The position numbers and the translations under genes are program-made. A DNA stretch of 64,000 nt from Streptomyces sp. IMTB 2501 (GTDB lineage: Bacteria > Actinomycetota > Actinomycetes > Streptomycetales > Streptomycetaceae), in contig NZ_MQUS01000002.1 in assembly GCF_001953885.1 (NCBI RefSeq), positions 372,001 through 436,000 of the forward strand, read 5' to 3'. The notes under the pieces were generated by a model, which made no database searches, was not told where the DNA came from, and was given only the letters and a program-made list of their open reading frames with translations. Positions 7,521-15,417 of this stretch are shown piece after piece (the stretch's first letter is position 1; every line of letters begins with the position of its first letter).

Positions 7521-7526
7521 CAGACT
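7521..7526 (+). promoter_or_regulatory. -10 element for a leaderless HXXEE gene
   Basis: CAGACT lies eight bases before the ATG at 7535, so transcription would start at or within one or two bases of the start codon. No ribosome site is visible, which fits a leaderless mRNA. Confidence 0.4.
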
Positions 7527-7534
7527 GCGGGTTC

Positions 7535-8071
7535 ATGGAACGAGAACCGAACGACCCGGGCGCGGCCGTCACCTGGGGTCTGCTGGCCGCGTGGGCCCTG
7601 CACGACACCGAGGAAGTGGTCATGGTGCCGCGCTGGGTGCGCACCCGGGTGCCGGAGCTGCGCAAACGGTTCCCGCGGGTGCCGGAGGCGGTCTGGCGGC
7701 GGCTGGAGTCCGCGGACGCGCGGGAGTTCGCCACCGCGGTCGCCGCGATGGCGGTGGTGGTGGCCGCCGCGGCCGCCGACGGCCACCGGACCGGGGGCCG
7801 GTCGGCCGTGTACCAGACCGCGCTCAACGCCTTCGGCCTGCACGGCCTGGTCCATCTGGCCCAGGCGGCGGCCCTGCGCGGCTACACCCCGGGCTCCGCG
7901 ACCACGCCCCTGGTCGTCCTGCCCTTCACCGTGTGGGCCCGCGGCCGGCTGCGCAGGTCCGGCGTGCTGCGCCCCACGCGGCCGCGGGACCTGGCCCAGG
8001 GCCTCGGCTTCGCCGCGGCGGCCGCGGTCGCCACCCATGCGCTCGCGCAGGGAGCACTGCGCCGGCGGTGA
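7535..8071 (+). CDS. HXXEE domain membrane protein
   Basis: The 178-aa product carries the family motif near residue 21 (LHDTEEVV) in a first hydrophobic helix, followed by an Ala/Val-rich helix (AVAAMAVVVAAAAAD) and further hydrophobic stretches (ALNAFGLHGLVHLAQAAALR, TPLVVLPFTVWAR). The HxxEE family is made of small integral membrane proteins with conserved His and Glu residues, possibly a metal-dependent membrane enzyme; its function is unknown. Start ATG 7535 is supported by a -10 box just upstream. It follows the SsuD-like gene by 28 bases but probably has its own promoter. Confidence 0.75.
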   Translation: MEREPNDPGAAVTWGLLAAWALHDTEEVVMVPRWVRTRVPELRKRFPRVPEAVWRRLESADAREFATAVAAMAVVVAAAAADGHRTGGRSAVYQTALNAFGLHGLVHLAQAAALRGYTPGSATTPLVVLPFTVWARGRLRRSGVLRPTRPRDLAQGLGFAAAAAVATHALAQGALRRR

Positions 8072-8072
8072 C

Positions 8073-8177
8073 GGCAGGGGCTTGGCTCAGGCGCCTTCGA
8101 GTGCCCGCACCCGTGTCCACGGCGACGGCCGGGGCGTCGGCTCAGGCGCCTCCCAGCGCCCGCAGCTGTGCCGCCCG
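8073..8177. repeat. Imperfect ~50-bp tandem duplication of a gene 3' end
   Basis: The segment from 8073 (GGCAGGGGCTTGGCTCAGG) and that from 8127 (GGCCGGGGCGTCGGCTCAGG) are diverged copies. The second is the end of the minus-strand acyl-CoA dehydrogenase-like gene (reading LRALGGA-stop); the first reads VRALEGA-stop on the same strand. Confidence 0.6.
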
Positions 8178-9182
8178 GGTTTCCGCCGTCTGCCCCTGCA
8201 CCAGCAGGAACAGCGCCTCCCGGGCGAGGCGCTGGGCGCGGCTGGTCAGGGCCATCGAGCGGCCGCCGCCGGCCACCACCGCCGCCGTGGTGGCCGTACG
8301 CAGCACCTCGTACGCCTCCGCGCGCACCGCCAGCCGCTCCGTGACCCGCTCCAGCGGTGCCGGATGGTCGGCCAGGGCGTAGGCGCGGCGGCGGACGTCG
8401 GTGAGCCGGGCCGTGAACGGGGCGGCCGTCTCCGTGTCCAGCAGTGACAGGGCGGCCGCCGCGACGCCGAAGACCGCCGGACCGGCATTCAGGGTCCTGG
8501 CGCGGTCCCCGGGCGCCCATCGCTCGTACGGCGTCTGCAGGGCCACCGCCTCCTCGGGCAGCCACAGTCCGGTCAGCTCCAGCGAGACCGTGCGCGCGGC
8601 GGTGAGCGCGGCGAGGCGCATCGGCGCCGAAGCGCGCAGCCCCGGCTGCTCGCGTGCCTCGGCGAACGCGAACAGCACCTCGCCCGCATCGGTCGCCCCG
8701 GCGAGCAGCATCACGTCGTTCAGGCCCCACCCGGTGTACCAGGGCACGGTCCCGTCGAACCGCCAGCCCCCGCCCTCCCGGCGCACGCGCACCGGGACGC
8801 GATGCGGATACGACCGCAGATGCGCGTACGCCACCCCGGACAGCAGCTCACCCCGCGCCAGCGGGCCCAACAGCCGCTCCCGGACCGGGAGTTCGCTCTG
8901 CGCCAGAGTCTGCACCGGCGTGTGGTGCTGGGTCTGCACGAACCACGTCGAACAGCACGCCCCGGACAGGATCTCCGCGATCCGGCGGACCACGTTCGGC
9001 GGCGCCCCCGAGCCGCCGTACGCGACCGGGGCGCCCGCCCCGAGCAGCCCCGACCGCTTCACCGCCTCGATGTGGCTCATGGGCACGCCCTCCAGATCGA
9101 CCCGCTCGGCCTCGGGAATCAGCAGGTCCGTGGCGAGCCGGTGGGCGCGGTCGAGCAGCGGGTGTGCGGGGGTGGCTGTCAT
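8142..9182 (-). CDS. Acyl-CoA dehydrogenase-like flavoprotein
   Basis: The 346-aa protein has the helical acyl-CoA dehydrogenase layout: an N-terminal helix LLDRAHRLATDLLIPEAERV, VPMSHIEAVKRSGLLGAGAP, the active-site-proximal AYGGSGAPPNVVRRIAEILS, WRFDGTVPWYTGWG for the flavin-side strand, and a C-terminal four-helix part ending QRLAREALFLLVQGQTAETR. It is close in type to SfnB/DszC proteins rather than fatty-acid beta-oxidation enzymes, so a monooxygenase or desulfurisation role is possible. ATG 9182 was chosen because upstream codons do not match the family. It is divergent from the YCII gene. Confidence 0.72.
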   Translation of the reverse strand: MTATPAHPLLDRAHRLATDLLIPEAERVDLEGVPMSHIEAVKRSGLLGAGAPVAYGGSGAPPNVVRRIAEILSGACCSTWFVQTQHHTPVQTLAQSELPVRERLLGPLARGELLSGVAYAHLRSYPHRVPVRVRREGGGWRFDGTVPWYTGWGLNDVMLLAGATDAGEVLFAFAEAREQPGLRASAPMRLAALTAARTVSLELTGLWLPEEAVALQTPYERWAPGDRARTLNAGPAVFGVAAAALSLLDTETAAPFTARLTDVRRRAYALADHPAPLERVTERLAVRAEAYEVLRTATTAAVVAGGGRSMALTSRAQRLAREALFLLVQGQTAETRAAQLRALGGA

Positions 9183-9294
9183 ACGGAAGATTCTTTCGAA
9201 GATTCCGCCCGGCGCCGTGTCGATCCGGGGGCAGGCCGTTCGTGTAGGAGGTGACGCGAAGCCGTAAGACCCTGAAATCACCAAGGAGGACATC

Positions 9295-9645
9295 ATGAAG
9301 CACTACCTGCTCAGCGTGGTCCAGCCGGCCGGCGGCACCCCGCCCGCGCCCGACGCGCTCGCCGCGATCATGCGCGATGTCAAGGCATTCAACGACGAGC
9401 TGCGCGCCGCCGGAGCCTGGGTGTTCGCCGGGGGCCTGCACGGCCCGGAGACCGCCACCATGCTCCGCCCCCAGGGCGGCGACGTGCTCATCACCGACGG
9501 CCCCTACGCCGAGGGGAAGGAGTACCTGGGCGTAATCTGCCTGATCCGGGCCGCCGACCTCGACGAGGCGCTGGAGTGGGGCCGCAAGGCAGCCCTGGCG
9601 ACCACGCTGCCCATCGAGGTACGGCCGTTCGTCGACGAGCATTGA
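9295..9645 (+). CDS. YCII-related (DGPF) protein
   Basis: The 116-aa protein has the ferredoxin-like YCII fold: KHYLLSVVQP at the start, the hallmark DVLITDGPYAEGKEYLGV near residues 62-79, and a final strand PIEVRPF. The D-G-P motif defines the DGPF family. The gene lies four bases upstream of an ECF sigma gene, the usual partner arrangement for ECF42 sigma factors. GGAGG stands eight bases before the ATG. Its biochemical role is unknown; linkage suggests a regulatory or target role with the sigma factor. Confidence 0.85.
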   Translation: MKHYLLSVVQPAGGTPPAPDALAAIMRDVKAFNDELRAAGAWVFAGGLHGPETATMLRPQGGDVLITDGPYAEGKEYLGVICLIRAADLDEALEWGRKAALATTLPIEVRPFVDEH

Positions 9646-9648
9646 CCG

Positions 9649-10881
9649 ATGGACGGCACCGCAGGCATCGAGACCGTCTTCCGTGCCGAGTACGGACGCG
9701 CGGTCTCCGTCCTCGTACGCTTCCTCGGCGACATCGAGCTCGCCGAGGAAGCGGTGCAGGACGCCTTCACCACCGCCGTCCGCACCTGGCCGGAGACCGG
9801 TGTGCCGCCGAGCCCGGCCGGCTGGATCATCACCACCGCCCGCAACCGTGCGATCGACCGGCTGCGCCGCGAGTCGACCCGGGACGCCCGGCACGCCGAG
9901 GCCGCCCGGCTGTACGCGCCACACCTGTGCACACCCGACGCGCATGCGCCCGACGCACCGGCCGAGGAGGGCCCTGTGCGCGACGACCGGCTTCGTCTGA
10001 TCTTCACCTGCTGCCACCCCGCGCTCGCCCCGCAGGCCCGCGTCGCCCTCACCCTGCGTCTGCTCGGCGGCCTGAGCACCGCCCAGATCGCCCGCGCGTT
10101 CCTCGTCCCCGAGCCCACCCTCGCCCAGCGTCTTGTGCGGGCCAAGGCCAAGATCCGCGATGCGCGCATCCCGTACCGGGTGCCCCGCGACGCCGACCTG
10201 CCCGAGCGGCTCGGCGGCGTCCTCGCCGTCATCTACCTGATCTTCAACGAGGGCTACACCGGCGATCCCGCCCTGTGCGCGGAGGCGCTCCGCCTCGGCC
10301 GGCTGCTCGCCGCGCTGATGCCGGACGAACCCGAGGTCACAGGCCTGCTCGCGCTGATGCTGCTGACCGAGTCCCGGCGGCCGGCCCGGCAGGGTGCGGA
10401 CGGCGTCCTCGTCCCGCTGCCCGAGCAGGACCGCTCCCGCTGGGACCGGGCGCTGATCGCCGAGGGCCAGGACCTGGTCCGGCGCTGTCTGCGCCGCGGC
10501 CGCCCCGGGCCGTACCAGATCCAGGCCGCCGTCAACGCCGTGCACAGCGACGCACCCACCGCCGCAGCCACCGACTGGCGGCAGATCCTGCGCCTGTACG
10601 ACCAGCTCATGGCGATGGCGCCGACCCCGGTCGTCGCCCTGAACCGTGCGGTCGCCGTCGCCGAGACCGAGAGCCCGGCCACCGCACTCGACGTGCTCGA
10701 CACCCTGGACCTCGACCGCTACCACGTCCTGCACGCCGTCCGTGCCGACCTGCTGCGCCGTCTGGACCGCCCCGCCGAGGCGGCGACGGAGTACGCCCGG
10801 GCCGCCGACCTGACGGCAAGCGAGGCCGAGCGGGCCTACCTGGAGCGACGACGGAGAGAGATCGATCCGACGGCGATGTGA
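9649..10881 (+). CDS. ECF42-type RNA polymerase sigma factor with long C-terminal extension
   Basis: The 410-aa protein begins with sigma region 2 ([20 protein letters not shown], residues ~25-45) and the [16 protein letters not shown] segment. Region 4 ([20 protein letters not shown], about residues 137-157) follows. Residues ~190-400 form a helical extension ([40 protein letters not shown]) typical of ECF42 members, where a TPR-like tail replaces a separate anti-sigma factor. It is translationally close to the DGPF gene (three bases between stop and start). No anti-sigma gene is nearby. The likely target is its own operon. Confidence 0.88.
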   Translation: MDGTAGIETVFRAEYGRAVSVLVRFLGDIELAEEAVQDAFTTAVRTWPETGVPPSPAGWIITTARNRAIDRLRRESTRDARHAEAARLYAPHLCTPDAHAPDAPAEEGPVRDDRLRLIFTCCHPALAPQARVALTLRLLGGLSTAQIARAFLVPEPTLAQRLVRAKAKIRDARIPYRVPRDADLPERLGGVLAVIYLIFNEGYTGDPALCAEALRLGRLLAALMPDEPEVTGLLALMLLTESRRPARQGADGVLVPLPEQDRSRWDRALIAEGQDLVRRCLRRGRPGPYQIQAAVNAVHSDAPTAAATDWRQILRLYDQLMAMAPTPVVALNRAVAVAETESPATALDVLDTLDLDRYHVLHAVRADLLRRLDRPAEAATEYARAADLTASEAERAYLERRRREIDPTAM

Positions 10882-11057
10882 CCGGCATCGAGTGCGTCCT
10901 CAGGACCGGGTGACCGGGGCCGGGACTGCCCCACGGCCACGTGACCCGCGTCACCATGAGCCCCGGAATGAACTTGAGAACCTGAAAGGTTGGCATATGC
11001 ATCCACTGAGACCTAGGCTCGGGCCGAACCAGCCCGTGCACCATCAGCGAGGCATCC

Positions 11058-12380
11058 GTGAACCACCCCGCCATAGAGCAGCCCGCCGAGACCGTGGCCC
11101 GGCTGCGCGCCACCTTCGCCACCGGCCGCACCAAGCCCGTCGAGTGGCGTACCGGCCAGCTGCGCCGGCTGCGCGCGATGCTCACCGAGCGCGGCGCCGA
11201 CCTCGCCGCCGCCCTCCACGCCGACCTCGGCAAGAGCAGCACCGAGGCCTACCGCACCGAGATCGACTTCGCCATCCGCGAGATCGACCACACCCTCGAC
11301 CACATCGAGGAGTGGCTGCGCCCCGAGCCCGCACCGGTCCCCGCTCACCTCGGCGCCGACGCCGGCGCCTGGACGCAGTACGACCCCCTCGGTGTCGTCC
11401 TCGTCATCGCCCCCTGGAACTACCCCGCGCAGCTGCTGCTCGCCCCGCTGGCCGGCGCCCTGGCCTCCGGCAACGCGGTCGTCGCCAAGCCGAGCGAGCT
11501 GGCCCCGGCCACCTCGGCCGTCCTGGCCGAGCTGATCCCGGCCTACCTGGACACCGACGCGGTCGCCGTGGTCGAGGGCGGCGTCCCGGAGACCACGGCC
11601 CTGCTGGCCGAGCGCTTCGACCACATCTTCTACACCGGCAACGGCACCGTCGGCCGCATCGTGATGCGCGCCGCCGCCGAGCACCTGACCCCGGTCACCC
11701 TCGAACTCGGCGGCAAGTCCCCGGTGTTCGTGGACCGGCGCGTCGACCTCGACGTGGTCGCGGACCGGCTCGCCCGCGGCAAGTTCCTCAACGCCGGCCA
11801 GACCTGCGTCGCCCCCGACTACGTCCTGACCGACCCGGAGACCGCCGCCGCCCTGGAACCCGCACTGGTCCGCGCGGTCCAGGCACTCTTCGGCGCCGAC
11901 CCGGCCAAGGCGCCGGAGTACGGCCGGATCGTCAACGAGCGGCACTTCGACCGGCTCTGCGCCCTGCTCGGCTCCGGCCGGGTGGCGGTGGGCGGCGACA
12001 GCGACCGTACGGCCAAGTACATCGCGCCGACCGTCCTCGTGGACGTTGATCCGAAGTCGCCCGTCATGCAGGAGGAGATCTTCGGCCCGATCCTGCCCGT
12101 CGTCACCGTGCCCGGCCTGGACGAGGCGATCGGCTTCATCAACGACCGCGACAAGCCGCTCGCGCTGTACGTCTTCACCGAGTCCGACGCGACCCGTGCG
12201 CGCATCGCCGCCGAGACCTCCTCCGGCGGCCTCGGCTACGGCCTGCCCCTCGCCCATCTCACCGTCTCCGACCTGCCGTTCGGCGGTGTGGGCGAGAGTG
12301 GCATGGGCAGCTACCACGGCCGCTACTCCATCGAGACGTTCAGCCACCGCAAGGCGGTGCTGGAGAAGCCGCTCGGCTGA
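11058..12380 (+). CDS. Aldehyde dehydrogenase (NAD(P)-dependent)
   Basis: This is a 440-aa class-3-like aldehyde dehydrogenase. The cofactor region PLGVVLVIAPWNYPAQLLLA is at residues ~111-130, the general base Glu in LELGGKSPV is about residue 216, and the catalytic Cys in NAGQTCVAPDY is about residue 250. EEIFGPILPV and LPFGGVGESGMGSYHG near the C-terminus are also diagnostic. Length is normal for the short (~440-480 aa) class. It would oxidise an aldehyde to the acid; the substrate is unknown. Translation starts at GTG 11058. It stands alone between the sigma gene and the CHAT operon. Confidence 0.9.
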   Translation: MNHPAIEQPAETVARLRATFATGRTKPVEWRTGQLRRLRAMLTERGADLAAALHADLGKSSTEAYRTEIDFAIREIDHTLDHIEEWLRPEPAPVPAHLGADAGAWTQYDPLGVVLVIAPWNYPAQLLLAPLAGALASGNAVVAKPSELAPATSAVLAELIPAYLDTDAVAVVEGGVPETTALLAERFDHIFYTGNGTVGRIVMRAAAEHLTPVTLELGGKSPVFVDRRVDLDVVADRLARGKFLNAGQTCVAPDYVLTDPETAAALEPALVRAVQALFGADPAKAPEYGRIVNERHFDRLCALLGSGRVAVGGDSDRTAKYIAPTVLVDVDPKSPVMQEEIFGPILPVVTVPGLDEAIGFINDRDKPLALYVFTESDATRARIAAETSSGGLGYGLPLAHLTVSDLPFGGVGESGMGSYHGRYSIETFSHRKAVLEKPLG

Positions 12381-12408
12381 GTCCGGTCGGCCCGCCCGGC
12401 AGCGGAAA

Positions 12409-12432
12409 CGTTACCGCGTAACGGAGTTGACA
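12409..12432 (+). promoter_or_regulatory. Inverted repeat next to a -35-like box upstream of the CHAT operon
   Basis: CGTTAC-CGC-GTAACG (12409-12423) is a perfect 6-3-6 dyad. It is followed three bases later by TTGACA (12427-12432), a consensus -35 hexamer. No good -10 lies at 17 bases; TACGCT at 12463-12468 is too far for this -35 but could serve another. The dyad is a candidate operator for the four-gene operon. Confidence 0.4.
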
Positions 12433-12506
12433 CGAAGGGTCACTTGTCGGCGCGTGGCGCAGTACGCTGCCGGGGCAACACAGGGGCGGGTTCCACGGGG
12501 GGCGGA

Positions 12507-13325
12507 ATGAAGGACTCCTACGAGCTGTACCGGCATGCCGTGCGTGATGTGTGGCGGACCTGGTGGGTGTCCTGGCCCCTCTCCCGGCGGGTCGAGCCGG
12601 GGCAGGTCCTGGAGAGCGCCGACGGCCAGCTGCGCACGGCCGGCTCCCTCGCGGGCCGGGCCGTTCCCTTCGCCTCGCGTCCCGGCACCCCGCACAACGA
12701 CTACACCTATGACACCCAGGGCTCCGCCTCCGTCACGTTCAAGGCGGCCGGCACCGCCGCCGACGGCTTCACCTCCCTCGCGACCGGCGACGTCGGCGCC
12801 CGGGTCGGCTTCGAGAGGGGCGACTGCGCACTCGTCGTCTACCGCGGTCTGACCGAGACCGGAGTGGAGGACACCCGGGCACTCACCGCGGCCCTCGTGC
12901 GCCGCGGCTGGGCCGACTGGGACGAGAACCTGCTCGCCGTCACCGACGTCGTCGGGGCCCGCTCGGGCCTCGTGCTCACCGCTGCGGACGGCGCGAGCGA
13001 GGCCGAACTGCGCTTTCAGGCGGGCGCGTTGTCCGCACAGCCCGCGCTCGCGGACCTCTCGGCGGCGACGGCCGTCGCCTGGCGCCGGCACATCGGCCTG
13101 GAGTGGCTCGCCACCGACGTCACCCCCTTCTACCGGGTGGTCCGGCTCCGCAAGGGCTGGTTCGGCAGGGTGAAGAAGGACTACGGCCCCCGCCGGCCTG
13201 GCCGGGGCGCCGCGGACGTACCCGTCCCGCCGGTGCTGCTGGAGGAGGCCCAGGACGATCCGGCGGCCGTACTGGAGCAGGTGCCGCCGGACGAACAACC
13301 GCTGCCCGGCGAAGCCGCGCGCTGA
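12507..13325 (+). CDS. Uncharacterised 272-aa protein, first gene of the CHAT operon (possible gasdermin-like effector)
   Basis: I do not firmly recognise the family. The first ~230 residues alternate short strands and loops: PLSRRVEPGQVLESADGQLR, ASVTFKAAGTAADGFTSLA, CALVVYRG, and ENLLAVTDVVGARSGLVLTA. After that comes a strongly basic segment (VVRLRKGWFGRVKKDYGPRR, ~residues 213-232) and an acidic ~40-residue tail. Size, position directly before a caspase-like protease, the ENL-x-x-V-T-x-V-V pattern and the basic-core/acidic-tail layout recall gasdermins, but the resemblance is weak. The N-terminal Cys that is palmitoylated in studied bacterial gasdermins is missing. There is no signal peptide or transmembrane helix. 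GGGGGGCGGA precedes the ATG. The next gene starts 16 bases downstream. Confidence 0.6.
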   Translation: MKDSYELYRHAVRDVWRTWWVSWPLSRRVEPGQVLESADGQLRTAGSLAGRAVPFASRPGTPHNDYTYDTQGSASVTFKAAGTAADGFTSLATGDVGARVGFERGDCALVVYRGLTETGVEDTRALTAALVRRGWADWDENLLAVTDVVGARSGLVLTAADGASEAELRFQAGALSAQPALADLSAATAVAWRRHIGLEWLATDVTPFYRVVRLRKGWFGRVKKDYGPRRPGRGAADVPVPPVLLEEAQDDPAAVLEQVPPDEQPLPGEAAR

Positions 13326-13341
13326 CGTCCGCGGGGGCACC

Positions 13342-15417
13342 ATGGCACACGGCACGGTGAAGACGCCGGTGGAAGCGGTGCTGCGGCTGGTCGGCGAGGC
13401 CGACGGCGCGGAGCCCGCCATCGTACAACTCGCGGTGGACGGGCGTCCGGTGGCATCCGCCGCACTGGGCGACCTGGGGCGCACCGAGGACCTCCTGACG
13501 GTCTTCGACCGCGGAGTCGGCGAGCACGATCGCGAACAGGTCGGCGAGCGGCTGTACACCGCCCTGCTCGGCGGTGAACTCGCCAGGGCATGGGCCGAGT
13601 TGCGCACCGGCTGCGGCGGACGCCCGCCGCTGCGCGTCCGGCTGGACATCGAGTCGCTCGCACTGCGCTGCCTGCCCTGGGAGCTGTTGCGGCACCGCGG
13701 TCGGTGGCTGTGGCGCCGGCCGGAACTGAGATGGAGGCGCGGCGCTGAGGACGCCGAAGACGCCGAGGCCCCCACGGAACCGTGCGAACTCGGGCCACTG
13801 CGGGTGCTCGTCGTCGTGTGTCACGGGGCCCAGGACGACCGGCTGCTCGCCGAACACGAGATCGCCGCCATCTCCGGCGCCCTGGAAGCGGTCCCGGGCC
13901 GCGCCCATCTGGAAGTGCTCGACAACCCCGGCGACGCGGCCGAACTGTCCCACCGCGTCGACGAGTTACGCCCCCACGTGCTGCACATGATCGGCCACGG
14001 CATGCCCCGCCCCGGGACCGGCAGCCCCGTCATCGCCTTCACCACGCAGGCCCGCGAGGGCACGGGCGAGTGGGAGCTCGAACCGGGCGACGTCGCCGAC
14101 CTGACCGCATGGAAGCCCCCGCTGGTGGTGCTCAACGCCTGCCACCTGGGCAAGGCGGACCCCGCCGACTGGATCGGCGGCATGGCCCAGGCCTTCCTGG
14201 ACGCCGGCACCAGAGCCGTCGTGTCGATGCAGGACGACATCGAGTCCGACGCCGCGGTCGTGTTCTCCGAGATGTTCTACACCGAACTGTGCCGCGTTCC
14301 CGGCGTGGACGAGGCGGTGGCCGCCGCACGCGCCGCCCTCGCCAAGCGCGCGCCCGGACAGGGTTCCTGGGCCCTGCCGGTGCTCCTCACCCGCACCGCT
14401 CCGGACCAGGTCGTGCCCATCGAACGCCGGGTCCCGCCGGGCACCTGTGCCGAGGACCTCGGCACCCGCAAGCAGTACGTCGAACTGGGCCGCTTCGTGG
14501 GACGCCCCGAGGAGCGCCGCCGCGCCTGGTGGGCGCTGGACGACCCGGCGCTCGCCCCGCGCGGAACCGACCGGCCGGTGCTGGTCATCGGCGGGAAGTC
14601 CCAGACCGACGGCGAACGCACCGGCAAGACCTGGCTCACCAACTGGTGCCTGGTCACCTGGTTCCTGCGCGGGCACCACATCGTCTCGGTCGACCTGAGA
14701 CAACCACTCGAACCACCCCTGGACCACCAGGCGGCCGGGCGGCCCACCCGGCACAAGGACTGGCTGTCGGCGCTTCGGCTGATACGCCAGGAGGCCACCT
14801 CACCCCGCCAGTTGTGCCGGCTTCCCGAGACCGCCTTCGGCACCTTCAACGCCGTACTCAACCGCTGTGCCGGATCGGGCGTCCTGCCCGACGAACCGGA
14901 ACCCGAGGAGGACCGGTGGCAGCCGTTCGACGACGACAAGGGTGATCCGAACGACAAGCGGAAGGACCGCATCATGGCGGCGTTCCTCGACGCGCTGCAG
15001 ACCGCGGCCGCCGGACGGCCCATGGTCGTCGCGCTCGACCACGCCGACACCATCATGCGCGGCGCGTTCGTCGACGTCCTGTACCGCGGGCTCGTCGAAC
15101 CGATCGCCTACGGCCGCGCCGCCCCGCTGCGCCTCATCCTGGTCGCCCGGGACGCCTGGCTGAACGAGGTGCTGCCCGAGGCCGACTCGCACATGCTGGG
15201 CCGCGTCAGCGTCGGCGACTTCCGCAGCGAACAGTTCCTGCGGCTGGCCCGGGCCTACGCACGGCGGCTGGGCGTTCCCGCGGACGAGCCGACCGTGGCC
15301 CTGCTGGAGTCCTGCCGCGCCGTCATGGGCTCGCACTTCGGGGTCGACACCTTCGAAACCCTCACGCGGCTGATCCCCGAGTGGCGTGCGGCCGGAGCAC
15401 AGGGAGCCATCCGATGA
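13342..15417 (+). CDS. CHAT-domain (caspase-like) protease fused to an NTPase module
   Basis: This is a 691-aa protein. Residues ~100-355 form a CHAT peptidase: LPWELLRHRGRWLWRRPELR, then RVLVVVCHG, the catalytic His in LHMIGHGMP (H219) and the catalytic Cys in VVLNACHLG (C267). Residues ~380-690 form an ATPase-like module with a near-consensus P-loop DGERTGKTW (K429) and a Walker B strand PMVVALDHAD (D566), related in layout to STAND/AAA NTPases. An in-frame TTA leucine codon at 13966-13968 (L209) lies just before the catalytic His, so translation should depend on the bldA tRNA. The stop overlaps the next start (ATGA). Its substrate is probably a neighbour-encoded protein. Confidence 0.85.
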   Translation: MAHGTVKTPVEAVLRLVGEADGAEPAIVQLAVDGRPVASAALGDLGRTEDLLTVFDRGVGEHDREQVGERLYTALLGGELARAWAELRTGCGGRPPLRVRLDIESLALRCLPWELLRHRGRWLWRRPELRWRRGAEDAEDAEAPTEPCELGPLRVLVVVCHGAQDDRLLAEHEIAAISGALEAVPGRAHLEVLDNPGDAAELSHRVDELRPHVLHMIGHGMPRPGTGSPVIAFTTQAREGTGEWELEPGDVADLTAWKPPLVVLNACHLGKADPADWIGGMAQAFLDAGTRAVVSMQDDIESDAAVVFSEMFYTELCRVPGVDEAVAAARAALAKRAPGQGSWALPVLLTRTAPDQVVPIERRVPPGTCAEDLGTRKQYVELGRFVGRPEERRRAWWALDDPALAPRGTDRPVLVIGGKSQTDGERTGKTWLTNWCLVTWFLRGHHIVSVDLRQPLEPPLDHQAAGRPTRHKDWLSALRLIRQEATSPRQLCRLPETAFGTFNAVLNRCAGSGVLPDEPEPEEDRWQPFDDDKGDPNDKRKDRIMAAFLDALQTAAAGRPMVVALDHADTIMRGAFVDVLYRGLVEPIAYGRAAPLRLILVARDAWLNEVLPEADSHMLGRVSVGDFRSEQFLRLARAYARRLGVPADEPTVALLESCRAVMGSHFGVDTFETLTRLIPEWRAAGAQGAIR

